A stretch of DNA of 64,000 nt from Micromonospora sp. NBC_01796. Lineage in GTDB: Bacteria; Actinomycetota; Actinomycetes; Mycobacteriales; Micromonosporaceae. The translations under genes were made by a program, and so were the position numbers. The notes beneath the pieces are model-generated. The model ran no database searches. It was given only the letters and a program-made list of their open reading frames with translations, and was not told the origin of the DNA. Numbering within the stretch: position 1 is the first letter of the stretch; each line of letters opens with the position of its first letter. Of the stretch, positions 9,463 through 19,318 are shown in pieces. The stretch lies in the NCBI RefSeq assembly GCF_035917455.1, contig NZ_CP109078.1, positions 1,240,001 to 1,304,000 of the forward strand, given 5' to 3'.

Positions 9463-9657
9463 TCAGGTCAGTGCCGGTTCGGCGAGCCGCAGCAGGTCGT
9501 CTGCCTCGGACACCGCCGCTTCGAGCCGATCATTGTCGGCACGCAACCGGGTGATCTCGAACTCGAGTGCCTGAACCCTGGAACGCAGTCGGGTGACCTC
9601 GTCGAGCAGGCGCCGGTCGGGCGCCGCACCAACGTGGCCGTAGAGGGCCTTCGCCAT
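9463..9657 (-). CDS. Small coiled-coil protein, function unknown
   Basis: This 64-residue protein begins MAKALYGHVG and continues as a leucine/arginine heptad pattern (LLDEVTRLRSRVQALEFEI) that should form a single coiled coil of about 45 residues. It is supported as a real gene by a near-consensus AAGGAG ribosome-binding site 8 nt upstream of the ATG, a promoter-like TTGACG/TATATA region further upstream and an intrinsic terminator downstream. The Asp/Glu/Leu-rich composition and size fit a small oligomeric adaptor of actinobacteria, but no function can be assigned from sequence. Confidence 0.78.
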   Translation of the reverse strand: MAKALYGHVGAAPDRRLLDEVTRLRSRVQALEFEITRLRADNDRLEAAVSEADDLLRLAEPALT

Positions 9658-9770
9658 ATTGCGTCTCCTTGTAATGCGCTGCCGGAAAGGCCGGCCAACG
9701 CGCGCCCAACTCGTTCGCGACTACCTACCCGCAGGAACACGCGGGCATGCCTGGGCGCGACTGGCGACAC

Positions 9771-9804
9771 CTATATAGTGTGCCGATGTCCCCTGTCTCG
9801 TCAA
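9771..9804 (-). promoter_or_regulatory. Probable promoter of the 64-residue gene
   Basis: On the minus strand TTGACG (9804-9799) is followed, roughly 18-21 bp on, by an AT-rich CACTATATAGG segment (about 9780-9771), an unusually A/T-rich spot for this genome. It would transcribe the small gene at 9657 with a leader of about 100 nt. The rest of the 370-bp divergent gap 9658-10027 holds no recognisable gene; the start of the CAP-domain gene has a GGAGG site at 10016-10020. Confidence 0.5.
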
Positions 9805-10027
9805 GTTGGACGGGGCGCAGATCACTCTCATGTCAACCGGTTTGCTTGCCGAGGGTCGCCGCGAGGCACGAACAAAGATCACTGTTCGGACCTTTGAAGT
9901 TTAACTCCACCTGGTCATCCGGCCACCACCCGCTGTCTTAGATCTTCCTTAGCCACGTTGCCCGGCCGACCCGCCCCGCGTAGCGTCCGCACCGGCCCAC
10001 CCCCAGAACCGAGCCGGAGGCGTACGC

Positions 10028-10789
10028 GTGCAGGGGCGAACCGAACGGAGAGCCCACGGCGGCGGCAGGGCGCAGCGGCACTCGGCACCGGAGAACTTCA
10101 CCGGCCGGCACCGCGACCCGCGCCGGCTGCCCGGCCCGGTCGGCGTGGCCACCGCGGTCACCCTGCTGCTGGTCATGTTCGGGGTCGGCGCGGCGGTGAT
10201 GCCGATCGGCCTCGCCAGCGCACCCGACGCGGCCCCGACCGGCGAACCGGTCACCGAGGCCGTCGGCGTCGGCATCCTCGGTGCGGCACCCACCCCGACC
10301 ACCGCCAGCCCCTCCCCGAGCGCCCGACGGACCACCCCGCCACCGGCCCGCCCCACCCCGTCCCGTACGCCGAGCAGGGCGCCGAAGGCGACCAGCGGGG
10401 GCGCGGACAGCCGGGAGGCGCAGGTGGTCGAGATCGTCAACCAGGAGCGGGCGGCGAACGGCTGCTCCTCCGTCTCCATGAACAACAAGCTGGCCGAGGC
10501 GGCCCGACTGCACAGCGAGGACCAGGCCGCCCACGACAAGATGTCGCACGACGGCAGCGACGGCAGCTCGTTCGTCGACCGGGCCAAGGAGGCCGGGTAC
10601 AACAACCCGATGAGCGAGAACGTCGCCATGGGGTACGCCTCGCCGACCGCCGTGATGGACGGCTGGATGAACAGCCAGGGCCACCGGACCAACATCCTCA
10701 ACTGCGACGCCAAGGCGATCGGAGTCGGCATCGCGGCCAACTCCGCCGGCCGGCTCTACTGGACCCAGATGTTCGGCACGGTGGCCTGA
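10028..10789 (+). CDS. Membrane-anchored CAP-domain (SCP/PR1-like) protein
   Basis: This is a 253-residue protein. Residues 1-35 are basic and cytoplasmic, followed by a hydrophobic segment (about 38-62) and a Ser/Thr/Pro-rich linker (about 85-125). A C-terminal CAP domain starts at about 133 (AQVVEIVNQERA). Family features include LHSEDQA, a HD pair in MSHDGSD, the SENVAMGY signature and GWMNSQGHRTNIL. The GTG start has GGAGG 7 nt upstream. Bacterial CAP proteins are extracellular; enzymatic activity is generally unproven and a cell-envelope role is likely. Confidence 0.9.
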   Translation: MQGRTERRAHGGGRAQRHSAPENFTGRHRDPRRLPGPVGVATAVTLLLVMFGVGAAVMPIGLASAPDAAPTGEPVTEAVGVGILGAAPTPTTASPSPSARRTTPPPARPTPSRTPSRAPKATSGGADSREAQVVEIVNQERAANGCSSVSMNNKLAEAARLHSEDQAAHDKMSHDGSDGSSFVDRAKEAGYNNPMSENVAMGYASPTAVMDGWMNSQGHRTNILNCDAKAIGVGIAANSAGRLYWTQMFGTVA

Positions 10790-10901
10790 CCCGATCCGCC
10801 GTTGTTCCGATCCGAGGGCATGACCCGTGCCGTACCGGGGGTTGGGTCGTTGGGCACAACGAGGGGGTGTGCTGCTCTTGACAACCGCGGCCCACTGATC
10901 C

Positions 10902-11816
10902 GTGCCCGGGCGGGCACCCGGACCCAGGTTCCGACCGCGACAACGGGCCGGAACCGGACACCTCGCCGCCCAGCCACCGCCGGTGCCGGTCACCGGGGCC
11001 TGCTCGCCCCGCTGTGCACTCCTGCTGGTGATCCTCGTTCTGCTGGTGCCGGCGCTGGCCGGGTGCGTACCGCAGTGGGCCCGGCCGGTGCCGATCCCGC
11101 CGTGGCCGCTCGGCCCCACCCCCACCTGGCAGTGGCAGTTACGTGGTGAGTTCGACCCGAACGTCGACGCCGAGGTGTTCGTGCTCGACGCCTTCCGTAC
11201 CCCGGTCGAGGACGTACGCCGGCTGCGCGAACGCGACCGGCGGGCGGTCTGCCACGTGAACGTCGGGACGTACGAGCGCGAGCGGCCGGACGCGGACCGG
11301 TTCCCGGAGACCCTGATCGGCGCACCGGTCGACGGGGCCGACGAGCGGTGGCTCGACATCCGGCAGTGGTCGGCCCTCGAACCGGTGATCGCCGACCGGT
11401 TCCGGTTGTGCTACGGCAAGGGCTTCACCGCGGTCATGCCGGCGAACATGGACGGCTACGCCCGGGAGTCCGGTTTCCCGCTCACCTTCGACGACCAGCT
11501 CGTGTTCAACCGCCGGCTGGCCGCGCTGGCCCGCTCGACGAAACTGTCACCGGGGCTGACCAACGACCTCGAACAGGTGGTGGCGCTGGAGCCGTACTTC
11601 GACTTCGCGGTCAACGAGGAGTGCTTCCGCCGGGCCGAGTGCGACCAGTTGCTGCCGTTCGTCGAGACCCGCAAACCGGTCTTCCAGGTCGAGTACGAGT
11701 CCCTGGCCGACGACTTCTGCACCGCCGCCCAGGGCTACGGGTTCGCCACCATCCGCAAGGAACGCGACCTCACCGCCTGGCGGGAACTCTGCCCCGCCGT
11801 CCCCGTCGCCCGCTGA
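10902..11816 (+). CDS. Putative secreted lipoprotein, GH114-like (endo-alpha-1,4-polygalactosaminidase family)
   Basis: The translation has a hydrophobic stretch ending in a lipobox-like LVPALAGC, then a TIM-barrel-like domain with WQWQL, EVFVLDAF, CHVNVGTYERERPD, WLDIRQW, GFTAVMPANMDGY and LTNDLEQV segments typical of the GH114/TM1410 group. A later GTG at 10983 would give a 277-residue protein with a more normal 28-residue lipoprotein signal, so the first 27 residues are doubtful. Neither start has a clear ribosome-binding site. GH114 enzymes cut galactosamine-containing polysaccharides; the substrate here is inferred only from family. Confidence 0.8.
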   Translation: MPGRAPGPRFRPRQRAGTGHLAAQPPPVPVTGACSPRCALLLVILVLLVPALAGCVPQWARPVPIPPWPLGPTPTWQWQLRGEFDPNVDAEVFVLDAFRTPVEDVRRLRERDRRAVCHVNVGTYERERPDADRFPETLIGAPVDGADERWLDIRQWSALEPVIADRFRLCYGKGFTAVMPANMDGYARESGFPLTFDDQLVFNRRLAALARSTKLSPGLTNDLEQVVALEPYFDFAVNEECFRRAECDQLLPFVETRKPVFQVEYESLADDFCTAAQGYGFATIRKERDLTAWRELCPAVPVAR

Positions 11817-11847
11817 CCGGCCCTGCCCAACGCCGACCGGCCCGTGC

Positions 11848-12693
11848 CTAGCCCCGGGGGCGGGGCTGGCAGCGGGGGCAGCTGTACGACGAGCGGTTCA
11901 TGAACGACTCCCGCCGGATCGCCGCCCCGCACCGGTGACAGGGCAACCCCTCCCGGCCGTACGCGTTCAGCGACCGGTCGAAGTAGCCGCTCTCCCCGTT
12001 CACGTTCACGTACAGGGCGTCGAAGCTGGTCCCGCCGGCCGTCAGGGCCTCGCCGAGGACGTCCCGGATGTGCCCGAGCAGCCGGCGCGCGGCCGGTGCG
12101 GTGAGCGCGTCCGCCGGGCGGGCGCCGTGCAGCTTGGCCCGCCAGAGCGCCTCGTCGGCGTAGATGTTGCCGACCCCGGAGATCAACGTCTGGTCCAGCA
12201 GGGCCCGCTTGATCTCGGTGCGCTTACGGCGCAGCGCGGTCACGAACCCCTCGTCGGAGAAGGACGGGTCGATCGGGTCCCGGGCGATGTGCGCGATCTC
12301 GGCCGGGAGGCTCGCGCCGCCCTCGGAGACCGACAGGCCGCCGAAGGTGCGTTGGTCGACGAAGCGCAGCTCCGGACCGTCGTCGTCGAAACCGAACCGG
12401 ATCCGCAGGTGGGTCTCGTCCGGCGTCTGCGCCGGCTGCAGCAACAACTGCCCGGACATGCCCAGATGTCCGATCACCGCGTCACCGCTGTCCAGCGGGA
12501 GCCACAGGTACTTGCCCCGCCGGCACGCGTCGACCACGGTCCTACCCGCGAGCACGGCCGCGAAGTGCGCGTCACCGGCCACGTGCCGGCGGATGGCGCG
12601 CGGGTGACGGACCTCGACGGTGGCGATTCGTCGACCGGTGACCCACTTGGCCAGGCCCTGCCGGACCGTCTCCACCTCGGGCAGCTCAGGCAC
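11848..12693 (-). CDS. mutM: Formamidopyrimidine-DNA glycosylase (Fpg/MutM)
   Basis: The 281-residue protein starts with the diagnostic [14 protein letters not shown]; Pro2 is the Schiff-base nucleophile after Met removal and Glu3 is catalytic. The C-terminal zinc finger is C252-x2-C255-x16-C272-x2-C275. It excises 8-oxoguanine and formamidopyrimidines and nicks the AP site. The GTG start is preceded by GAGG. It lies downstream of rnc in the common actinobacterial order rpmF-plsX-rnc-mutM, separated from rnc by about 105 bp. Confidence 0.97.
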   Translation of the reverse strand: MPELPEVETVRQGLAKWVTGRRIATVEVRHPRAIRRHVAGDAHFAAVLAGRTVVDACRRGKYLWLPLDSGDAVIGHLGMSGQLLLQPAQTPDETHLRIRFGFDDDGPELRFVDQRTFGGLSVSEGGASLPAEIAHIARDPIDPSFSDEGFVTALRRKRTEIKRALLDQTLISGVGNIYADEALWRAKLHGARPADALTAPAARRLLGHIRDVLGEALTAGGTSFDALYVNVNGESGYFDRSLNAYGREGLPCHRCGAAIRRESFMNRSSYSCPRCQPRPRG

Positions 12694-12799
12694 TTCGTCA
12701 CCTCACTCGGATACGCCGGGGGCACCGGCTCGGGCACACCGCAACCAACGCCTCCGGTATGCCGGATGCTTCCTCACGGCCTGCGGGAATCGAGCGTAC

Positions 12800-13663
12800 T
12801 CAGCGGGCGTCGCCGGTGCCGTCGACCTGTCCGGCGGTGTCCGGTTCCGCCTCGGGCGGGTCCAGCACGCCGGCTCCGGTGGCGGGCCCCGCCGGTACGT
12901 CGACCGGTGCGCCGTCGGCCGCCGGGTCCTCGGTCGCCGGTTCGTCGGGTTCGGCCGGCTCGGACAGGATCCGCCAGGCCGCCTCGGCGGCCCGCTGCTC
13001 GGCTTCCTTCTTGCTCCGGCCGTCCGCGCCGCCGTACCGCCGGCCGGCGACCACCACCCAGGCGGTGAACGTCTTCGCGTGGTCCGGACCGGTGTCGTCG
13101 ATCCGGTACTCCGGGACGCCGAGGCCCAGCGCCGCGGTCAACTCCTGGAGGCTGGTCTTCCAGTCCAGGGCGGCCCCGCGACCGGCCGACTCCGCCATCA
13201 GCGGGTCGAACAGGCGGTGGATCACGATCCCGGCCGTGTCCAGCCCGTACTGGAGGTAGATCGCGCCGAGCAGGGCCTCCAGGGTGTCGGCCAGGATGCT
13301 CGCCTTGTCCCGGCCACCGGTCGTCTCCTCGCCCTTGCCCAGCAGCAGGTACGGGCCGAGCCCCTCCGGACCGAGTCCACGGGCCACGTCGGCCAGCGCC
13401 CGCATGTTCACCACGCTGGCGCGCAGCTTGGCGAGCTGCCCCTCGGGCAGGTCCGGGTGGTTGTGGAAGAGCGCCGCGGTGATGACCACACCGAGCACCG
13501 AGTCGCCCAGGAACTCCAGGCGCTCGTTGGTCGGGAGCCCACCGTTCTCGTACGCGAACGAGCGGTGGGTCAGCGCCCGCTCCAGCAGCTCCGGGTCGAG
13601 GCTGACGCCGAACGCGGCCTCCAGGTACCCGATCGGTGCGCGACGGCGCTTGTCGTTGGTCAT
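12800..13663 (-). CDS. rnc: Ribonuclease III
   Basis: This 287-residue protein has an N-terminal endonuclease domain with the signature [13 protein letters not shown] (46-58). The second acidic cluster is in [19 protein letters not shown] double-stranded RNA-binding domain follows at about 165-235, ending [14 protein letters not shown]. The C-terminal 45 residues are an acidic Pro/Ala-rich tail absent from shorter homologues. It cleaves double-stranded RNA, including rRNA precursors. The ATG overlaps the plsX stop by 4 nt (ATGA), so the two are translationally coupled. Confidence 0.97.
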   Translation of the reverse strand: MTNDKRRRAPIGYLEAAFGVSLDPELLERALTHRSFAYENGGLPTNERLEFLGDSVLGVVITAALFHNHPDLPEGQLAKLRASVVNMRALADVARGLGPEGLGPYLLLGKGEETTGGRDKASILADTLEALLGAIYLQYGLDTAGIVIHRLFDPLMAESAGRGAALDWKTSLQELTAALGLGVPEYRIDDTGPDHAKTFTAWVVVAGRRYGGADGRSKKEAEQRAAEAAWRILSEPAEPDEPATEDPAADGAPVDVPAGPATGAGVLDPPEAEPDTAGQVDGTGDAR

Positions 13664-14808
13664 CCGGTTACCTCGGTGTCGGTCATGGGAGTCTCCTCGG
13701 TCCGGTCGTCTGCGCCATGACCGGTACGGCCGGTCGCCGTACTCCGCTCGGTTGTACGGCCGTCCCGGGTGTGGTCGGCGAGCAGCCCGGAGATCGCCGC
13801 GGTCGCACCGCGACGGTGCAGGTGGGCGGCGAGTGCGATCCCGGAGGCGAGATCGTCGTCGCGCGCCGCGCCATGGCAGACGACGACCGTACCGGCCACA
13901 CCGAGCAGGGCGGCGGCCCGGGGCGCCCCTCCGCTGGCCGGGGGCCCGCCGGCCATCGCGTACGCGCCCTCGATGCCCTTGAGCAGGATGTTGCCGGTGA
14001 ATCCGTCGGTGACGACCACGTCGGCCCGGTTGCCGACGGCGACGTCGTACCCCTCGACGAGGCCGACGTAGTGCGCGCCCGGCGGCAGGGCGGCCAGGGC
14101 GAGCACCGGGTCGGCGGCCCGTCGGGCCCGGTCCCCCTTGCCCGCCTCGGTGCCGACGGAGAGCAGCCCGATCCGGGGCTCGGCCACCCCGTGCACCACG
14201 GCGGCGTAGGCGGCGCCGAGCACCGCGTGCCGGGCCAGGGTGCCCGGTCGGGCCTCGAGTGAGCCACCGACGTCGAGCAGGACGACCGGCCCGCCGAGGG
14301 CCGGCAGGGTGGCCACCAGTGCCGGACGGCGTACGTCCGGCCAGCGGCCGAACCCGAGTACGGCGGCGGTGACGGTGGCGCCCGTGGCACCGGCGGAGAC
14401 AACCGCGTCGGCGGTCCCCTCGACCACCGCGGCGACCGCCGCCCGGACGGTGGTGTCGGCCCGGCTCACCCGCCTCGGGTCGTCGCCCATCGCGACCCCG
14501 TGCCGGACCGGTCGGACGGAGATCCGGTCCCGGTCAGCCGGGTGCAGAACGCCCAACAGCTCGTCGGCCGCCTCAGGCGGGCCGACGAGCAGCAGGTGCA
14601 GGTCGGGGTCGGCGCCGAACGCCCGCAGAGCGCCGTCAACCACGACGGCGGGAGCTCCGTCCCCGCCGAGGAGGTCGACGGCGATCCGCACGGTGCCCGG
14701 CTCCACGGGAACGCCGGCCGTCACAATACGGCCGGCGCCGGCGGGAGCCGGTGCACCGGGCAGTCGCCAGGGCGTGGGCGCAACCCGACCCGGGGTCGGG
14801 AGCGTCAC
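13660..14808 (-). CDS. plsX: Phosphate acyltransferase PlsX
   Basis: This is a PlsX-family acyl-ACP:phosphate acyltransferase acting at the first step of phospholipid synthesis. The conserved opening is [14 protein letters not shown], followed by [20 protein letters not shown] and [19 protein letters not shown]. The frame is open up to 14859, but that would run into rpmF. GTG at 14808 is the first start clear of rpmF (13 nt after its stop); later GTGs nearer VRIAVD are also possible, so about 20-30 N-terminal residues are uncertain. The C-terminal tail after SGLLADH is hydrophilic and non-conserved. Its 3' end overlaps rnc. Confidence 0.92.
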   Translation of the reverse strand: MTLPTPGRVAPTPWRLPGAPAPAGAGRIVTAGVPVEPGTVRIAVDLLGGDGAPAVVVDGALRAFGADPDLHLLLVGPPEAADELLGVLHPADRDRISVRPVRHGVAMGDDPRRVSRADTTVRAAVAAVVEGTADAVVSAGATGATVTAAVLGFGRWPDVRRPALVATLPALGGPVVLLDVGGSLEARPGTLARHAVLGAAYAAVVHGVAEPRIGLLSVGTEAGKGDRARRAADPVLALAALPPGAHYVGLVEGYDVAVGNRADVVVTDGFTGNILLKGIEGAYAMAGGPPASGGAPRAAALLGVAGTVVVCHGAARDDDLASGIALAAHLHRRGATAAISGLLADHTRDGRTTERSTATGRTGHGADDRTEETPMTDTEVTG

Positions 14809-14821
14809 TCGGATGCCGGTG

Positions 14822-14995
14822 TCAGACCTCGAGGACCTGGCGGCCGTTGTAGGTGCCACAGACGCTGCACGCGGCGTGCGGCAGCTTCGGCGACTTGCAC
14901 TGCGGGCACGCCACGGTCGCGACCACCGTGGCCTTCCAGTTCGCCCGGCGGGACCGGGTGTTGCTGCGCGACATCTTGCGCTTCGGGACGGCCAC
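14822..14995 (-). CDS. rpmF: Ribosomal protein bL32
   Basis: A 57-residue protein that starts [20 protein letters not shown], the family hallmark, and carries a zinc ribbon (CPQC and CSVC), so it is the zinc-containing C+ form. It has a GTG start with GAGGAG just upstream, 5 nt after the DUF177 gene, and is followed by plsX. bL32 is a component of the large ribosomal subunit. Too short for a typical long-ORF scan, but unambiguous. Confidence 0.97.
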   Translation of the reverse strand: MAVPKRKMSRSNTRSRRANWKATVVATVACPQCKSPKLPHAACSVCGTYNGRQVLEV

Positions 14996-15000
14996 GGTTC

Positions 15001-15564
15001 CTACTCCTCTTTACGGGTCAGTTGCGTCAGGCCCGCCCAGCGCGGGTCGATCTGCTGGTGGCTGTGGTCAGCCGGCAGATCGTCCCAGTGCACCCCACAA
15101 TCGGTGCACAGTCCCGGGCAGTCCTCTCGGCACAGCGGGTTCGTCGGTAGTGCGAGCACCACCGCGTCCCGCAGCGCCGGCTCCAGGTCGATCAGGTCGC
15201 CCTGCATGCGGCCCACCTCGTCCTCCTCGGTCGTCTCGTCCGTGGTGCTGTTCGCGTACGCGTACAGCTCCTGGATCGTGACGACCACGGAGTCGTCGAT
15301 CTGGCGCAGGCAGCGACCACACTCGCCCTGCACGGCCCCGGAGACGGTCCCGGAGACGTATACGCCCTCGGACACCGACTGGAGGCTCAGGTCGAGACTC
15401 AGGTCCGTGCCCTCCGGCACGCCGACCATCTCCACGCCGAGGTCCGCCGGCGCCTTTACCACCCGCGTGACCGTACGCAACGCACCAGGCCGACGCGGCA
15501 GTTCCCTCGTGTCGAGGACCAGCGGCGACCTGGGATCGAGTTGGCTTGGCGTGTGTTTGGGCAT
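15001..15564 (-). CDS. DUF177 (YceD-like) protein
   Basis: This is a 187-residue acidic protein with the DUF177 pattern. It has an N-terminal [11 protein letters not shown] region and a central GECGRCL cysteine pair after a VYVSGTVSG strand. A C-terminal [13 protein letters not shown] cluster probably binds metal. YceD-family genes nearly always precede rpmF, as here, and plant and bacterial homologues have been linked to 23S rRNA processing. It is co-transcribed with rpmF (5-nt gap). GGAG lies upstream of the ATG. Confidence 0.93.
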   Translation of the reverse strand: MPKHTPSQLDPRSPLVLDTRELPRRPGALRTVTRVVKAPADLGVEMVGVPEGTDLSLDLSLQSVSEGVYVSGTVSGAVQGECGRCLRQIDDSVVVTIQELYAYANSTTDETTEEDEVGRMQGDLIDLEPALRDAVVLALPTNPLCREDCPGLCTDCGVHWDDLPADHSHQQIDPRWAGLTQLTRKEE

Positions 15565-15719
15565 AATCAGACTCCGGCCTGTTGGAGGCCGACGAAACAG
15601 GTTACCTGGGCGGCGGCCCGGGCGTCGAACCGGGGCACCGGGAAGCGCACTCCACGCTCATCGGCCCGCCGTAGCCCGGCGGTTCCCCCCGCCCGTTCGT
15701 CGGTCGGTGATGGTGACGA

Positions 15720-16217
15720 TCAGAACGGCAGCGGGCGTTCGCTCTCCTCGCCGGCGAAAGTGCCGATCTCGCGCAGAGCGTGCATCTTGTCCCGGCCCCG
15801 CTCGATCGAGGCGAGCGCGCGGGTGAGGAACTGTTCGAAGTTCGCCAGCGCCGTGTCCACGTAATCGTCCACCTCGGCGCGCAGCCGCTGCGACTCGGCC
15901 CGCGCCTCGGCGATGATCCGGGCGCCCTCGTGCTCGGCCGAGACGGTGATCTCGTTCACCGAGACGAGGCGGGCGTGTTCCGCCTCACCCTCGCTGATGA
16001 TCCGGTCCGCCTCGCGCTTACCGGCATCCATGATGTTGTCCCGCTCGTCGAGCAGGGCGGCTGCCCGGCGCAGGTCGGTCGGGAGGTCGGCGCGCAGCTC
16101 GTCGAGAGCCGCGATGAAGTCCGCCCGGTCGACCATGCAGTTGGTGCGCGACATCGGGACGGAGCGTGCCGTCTCCACGATGTTGATGAGTTCGTCGATG
16201 CGGTCGAGCGGGTCCAC
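15720..16217 (-). CDS. DivIVA-like coiled-coil protein
   Basis: The 165-residue protein is highly charged and helical throughout, with a long coiled coil from about residue 40 to 140. The start was set at GTG 16217 because AGGAGTGAGG lies just upstream; the frame is open further upstream but that translation is non-conserved. It begins MDPLDRIDELINIVETARSVPMS, a pattern seen in actinobacterial proteins annotated as DivIVA-domain or cell-division initiation proteins located between coaD and DUF177. Probable cytoplasmic scaffold; role unproven. About 155 bp separate it from DUF177. Confidence 0.85.
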   Translation of the reverse strand: MDPLDRIDELINIVETARSVPMSRTNCMVDRADFIAALDELRADLPTDLRRAAALLDERDNIMDAGKREADRIISEGEAEHARLVSVNEITVSAEHEGARIIAEARAESQRLRAEVDDYVDTALANFEQFLTRALASIERGRDKMHALREIGTFAGEESERPLPF

Positions 16218-16410
16218 CGGTACCTCACTCCTGTCGTTCGTCTGCCGACCTACATGATGCGGCGTCCAACCGGGTTGCTGCTCAACCAATGATGCGGTGC
16301 CCGGGGGACGAGGGGACCAAACTGCCCGGCGTGGCGCGGAGCACACCCGCGCCGGGTGCGGTAGACACGCTCGGCCGTCGGTGGGGATCGATCGCCTCCG
16401 ACGGCGGAAG

Positions 16411-16895
<485 letters not shown>

Positions 16896-16899
<4 letters not shown>

Positions 16900-17459
16900 G
16901 ATCCGCGACCGTACCAAAGAGTGGTCTCTCCGTAACGCCGACCGCGCTCGACAGTGATCCCCTGCACCTCGTCCAGGGGACCGGTACGGGTCGACCGCTC
17001 GACCACGACCACCCCGTCCGGGGCCAGCCAGCCGTGCTCGACCAGTGCGGTCAGCATCAGGGTGATCTCCTCGTTCGGCACCGCGTACGGCGGATCCGCG
17101 AAGATCACGTCGTACGGGCCGCCGTCCGGGCCACCGGCGAGCACCTGGGCGACCTTCCCGGTGACCAGCCGCGCCGCCGGGGTGGCCCGCAGGGTGGCGA
17201 GGTTGTCCCGGGCGATCCGGGCCGCCCTCGGGTCGGCCTCGACCAGCAGTACGTGCACCGCACCCCGGGAGAGCGCCTCCAACCCGACCGCGCCGGAGCC
17301 GGCGTACAGGTCGGCGAAGCGGGCACCGTCCAGGTCGACCTGGGTGTCGAGCGCGCTGAACAGCGCCTCGCGTACCCGGTCGGAGGTGGGTCGGGTGGAC
17401 GCACCCGGCGGGGCGACGATCCGCCTTCCACCGAAGCTGCCCGCCACGATCCGGGTCAC
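16896..17459 (-). CDS. rsmD: 16S rRNA (guanine-966-N2) methyltransferase RsmD
   Basis: The 187-residue Rossmann methyltransferase has the SAM-binding segment DLYAGSGAVG (50-59) and the catalytic DPPY (122-125), with the family opening TRIVAGSFGGRRIVAPPG. GTG at 17459 was chosen since GGGAGG sits 6 nt upstream; the extra upstream codons are not conserved. It methylates 16S rRNA on the assembled 30S subunit. First gene of the minus-strand housekeeping block ending at mutM. Confidence 0.96.
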
Positions 17460-17568
17460 CGCGACCTCCCGCTCTGCACGCAACGACGGTACGCCGGATG
17501 GCGGGACGGGCCGACGGACACCACCCACCCACCGACAGAGATCATTTGGACACGCCTAGTTGATCAAA

Positions 17569-17776
17569 TATCTCGAATCCACAACATCGTGGTACGAAAG
17601 ATCTCGAGACTGTCTCAATATCACCGGAATCGGTAAGGTCGGGCGCTGTGCCGGCTGCGTTCTCGCCGGCGTACGACGTTGGGGAGGCGTCGGCACAGGT
17701 CGCGCCCGAGTCGGCGGCGGCCATCTCCGCCATCCCCAGCGCCGTGCCCTGACGCTTCCATCTCCAGGAGTCACGC
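17569..17776 (+). promoter_or_regulatory. Conserved promoter/leader module, copy 1 (upstream of first LPxTG gene)
   Basis: The module runs from TATCTCG (17569) to the start codon. TGTCTC (17611-17616), a 17-bp spacer and TAAGGT (17634-17639) form the conserved promoter. It is followed by GCCGGC/GCCGGC (17650-17655 and 17665-17670), a 6-bp hairpin, then the conserved block GTACGACGTTGGGGAGGCG (17671-17689) and GTGCCCTGA (17744-17752). An AGGAG site lies just before the GTG at 17777. Distances match those in copies 2 and 3 almost exactly. A GTG at 17648 opens a 34-codon frame ending at TGA 17750. Confidence 0.75.
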
Positions 17777-18772
17777 GTGATCCATCCCAAGCTGTCGCTG
17801 CGGCGTCCGCTCGCCGTCGTCGGGGCCGCCTTCATCGGTCTCGCCGCCGCGACCGTCGTCGCCGCGCCTGCGAGCGCGCACCACCCGATCGTCGAAGCGC
17901 AGGCCCCCTGCGTCCTCCCCTCCGGTGACTGGAAAGTCAACTGGACCGTGGCCAACAGCGAGAGCGACATCGTCGGCCACCTGACCAAGGTCCAGATCGA
18001 CCCGGCGAACACCACCCTCACCGGCATCAAGGTCGGAGCGGAACTGCCGCGCAGCGGCAAGGGGAAGCTGGCCGGCGAGCAGGTGCTCAAGGCCAACCAG
18101 AACCGCACCAAGCTCACGGTGACCGCCAAGTGGATCCGGACCAACCGGGGCCAGCAGCAGGAGATCAAGCAGGAGGCCGCTTCGAGCTGGGTGAACAAGC
18201 CCACGGTCAAGTGCGCGACCACCCCCAGCCCGTCGCCGAGCGCCTCGGCGACCCCGTCGCCGACCGTTCCGGTCACCCCGTCGGCCAGCCCGAGCACCTC
18301 GACCTCGGCCTCGCCGAGCCCGTCGGTGAGCCCGAGCAGCTCGGCCACCCCGAGCCCGGTGCCGAGCATCACCCCGCCGGCGGTGGTCACGCCGGAGACC
18401 GCGGTCAAGCACACCTGCGACGACCTCACCTACGCGGTCACCAACCCGGCCGACGGCAAGACGGTCAACATCACCGTCACGCCGAACAAGGGCGAGCCGA
18501 AGACCCTCACCGTCGAGCCGGGCAAGTCCGGCAGCGTGTCGTTCCCGGCCGAGACCGGCCTGACCATCACGCCGAGCGGCGAGGGCGTCCTGGACACCAC
18601 CCCGGTCGCCTGGGAGAAGCCGGCCGACTGTGACTCGGGCGCGGGCGGTGGCGACCTGCCGCTGACCGGTGCCGCCGCCGGTGGCATCGCCGCCGGAGCC
18701 CTGGTGCTGCTGGCCGCCGGTGTGGCGCTCTTCCTGGTGGCCCGCCGTCGTCGGCTGACCTTCACCGCCTGA
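17777..18772 (+). CDS. LPxTG-type cell-wall-anchored surface protein, paralogue 1
   Basis: This 331-residue exported protein has a signal peptide ending in APASA-HH (about residues 1-34). An N-terminal domain of about 110 residues contains WTVANSESD and two cysteines. A Ser/Thr/Pro linker (about 148-210) leads to a compact C-terminal domain with TCDDLTYAVTNPADGK and VEPGKSGSVSFP, bounded by two cysteines. The sorting signal is LPLTG at 294-298, followed by a hydrophobic helix and RRRR. Sortase would couple it to peptidoglycan or cell-wall polymer; no sortase is in the window. The GTG start has AGGAG upstream. Confidence 0.85.
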   Translation: MIHPKLSLRRPLAVVGAAFIGLAAATVVAAPASAHHPIVEAQAPCVLPSGDWKVNWTVANSESDIVGHLTKVQIDPANTTLTGIKVGAELPRSGKGKLAGEQVLKANQNRTKLTVTAKWIRTNRGQQQEIKQEAASSWVNKPTVKCATTPSPSPSASATPSPTVPVTPSASPSTSTSASPSPSVSPSSSATPSPVPSITPPAVVTPETAVKHTCDDLTYAVTNPADGKTVNITVTPNKGEPKTLTVEPGKSGSVSFPAETGLTITPSGEGVLDTTPVAWEKPADCDSGAGGGDLPLTGAAAGGIAAGALVLLAAGVALFLVARRRRLTFTA

Positions 18773-18856
18773 GCGATCTCCACCGAACCGGCCTGAGAAC
18801 GGCCCGGACCGGCAACGGCCCGGGGTGATCGAAGACCGGATCAGTACGAACGGACT

Positions 18857-18890
18857 GAGGGCGCGTCGACCATCCGGTCGGCGCGCCCTC
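18857..18890 (+). terminator. Terminator hairpin after LPxTG paralogue 1
   Basis: A 15-bp stem with an ATCC loop: GAGGGCGCGTCGACC (18857-18871) pairs with GGTCGGCGCGCCCTC (18876-18890), with one G-T pair. No long T run follows. The same design with compensated changes occurs after paralogues 2 and 3. The remaining gap 18891-19110 shows no gene. Confidence 0.75.
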
Positions 18891-19110
18891 GGCATTCACC
18901 GCCGCCGCGATCGCGTTTCTCCGGAATGGACGGTCCGTGGGCCCGGACGAATGATCGATTCCCGCCGGTCCTTACGTTCGGTCCTTTAGCTGAACGGTCA
19001 CCCCGATTACTCCCGACCACGGGTCCGACTACCGTCTGCGATACCCGCTGGCCCACCACCGCGACATCGGAACCGGATGAGAAAAACCGGGAAACCGGAC
19101 GTGGATCAAT

Positions 19111-19318
19111 TATCTCGAATGTATAACAGAATGTTTAAGAGCGGCTCAAGGGTGTCCCCGCCGCGCCGACATCGCTAAGGTCGGGCGCTGTGCCGGTGCG
19201 AATTTGCCCGGCGTACGACGTCGGGGAGGCGTCAACCCGGGCCGCGTCTCATTCGGACAGTGGCCGAACTCGTCACCCCTCGTCGTGCCCTGACGTATTT
19301 ACCCCCTCAGGAGTACGC
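19111..19318 (+). promoter_or_regulatory. Conserved promoter/leader module, copy 2
   Basis: TATCTCG starts at 19111. TGTCCC (19153-19158), a 17-bp spacer and TAAGGT (19176-19181) form the promoter. GCCGG (19192-19196) can pair with CCGGC (19208-19212). GTACGACGTCGGGGAGGCG occupies 19213-19231 and GTGCCCTGA ends at 19293. CAGGAG precedes the GTG at 19319. In this copy the leader GTG (19190) is in frame with the CDS without a stop, so an N-terminally extended product cannot be excluded. Confidence 0.75.

Noticed and set aside
17640-17752. Leader considered as a known c-di-AMP, c-di-GMP or cobalamin riboswitch
   Set aside because: The GGGGAGGCG block is superficially similar to riboswitch cores, but I could not find the other conserved segments of those classes.
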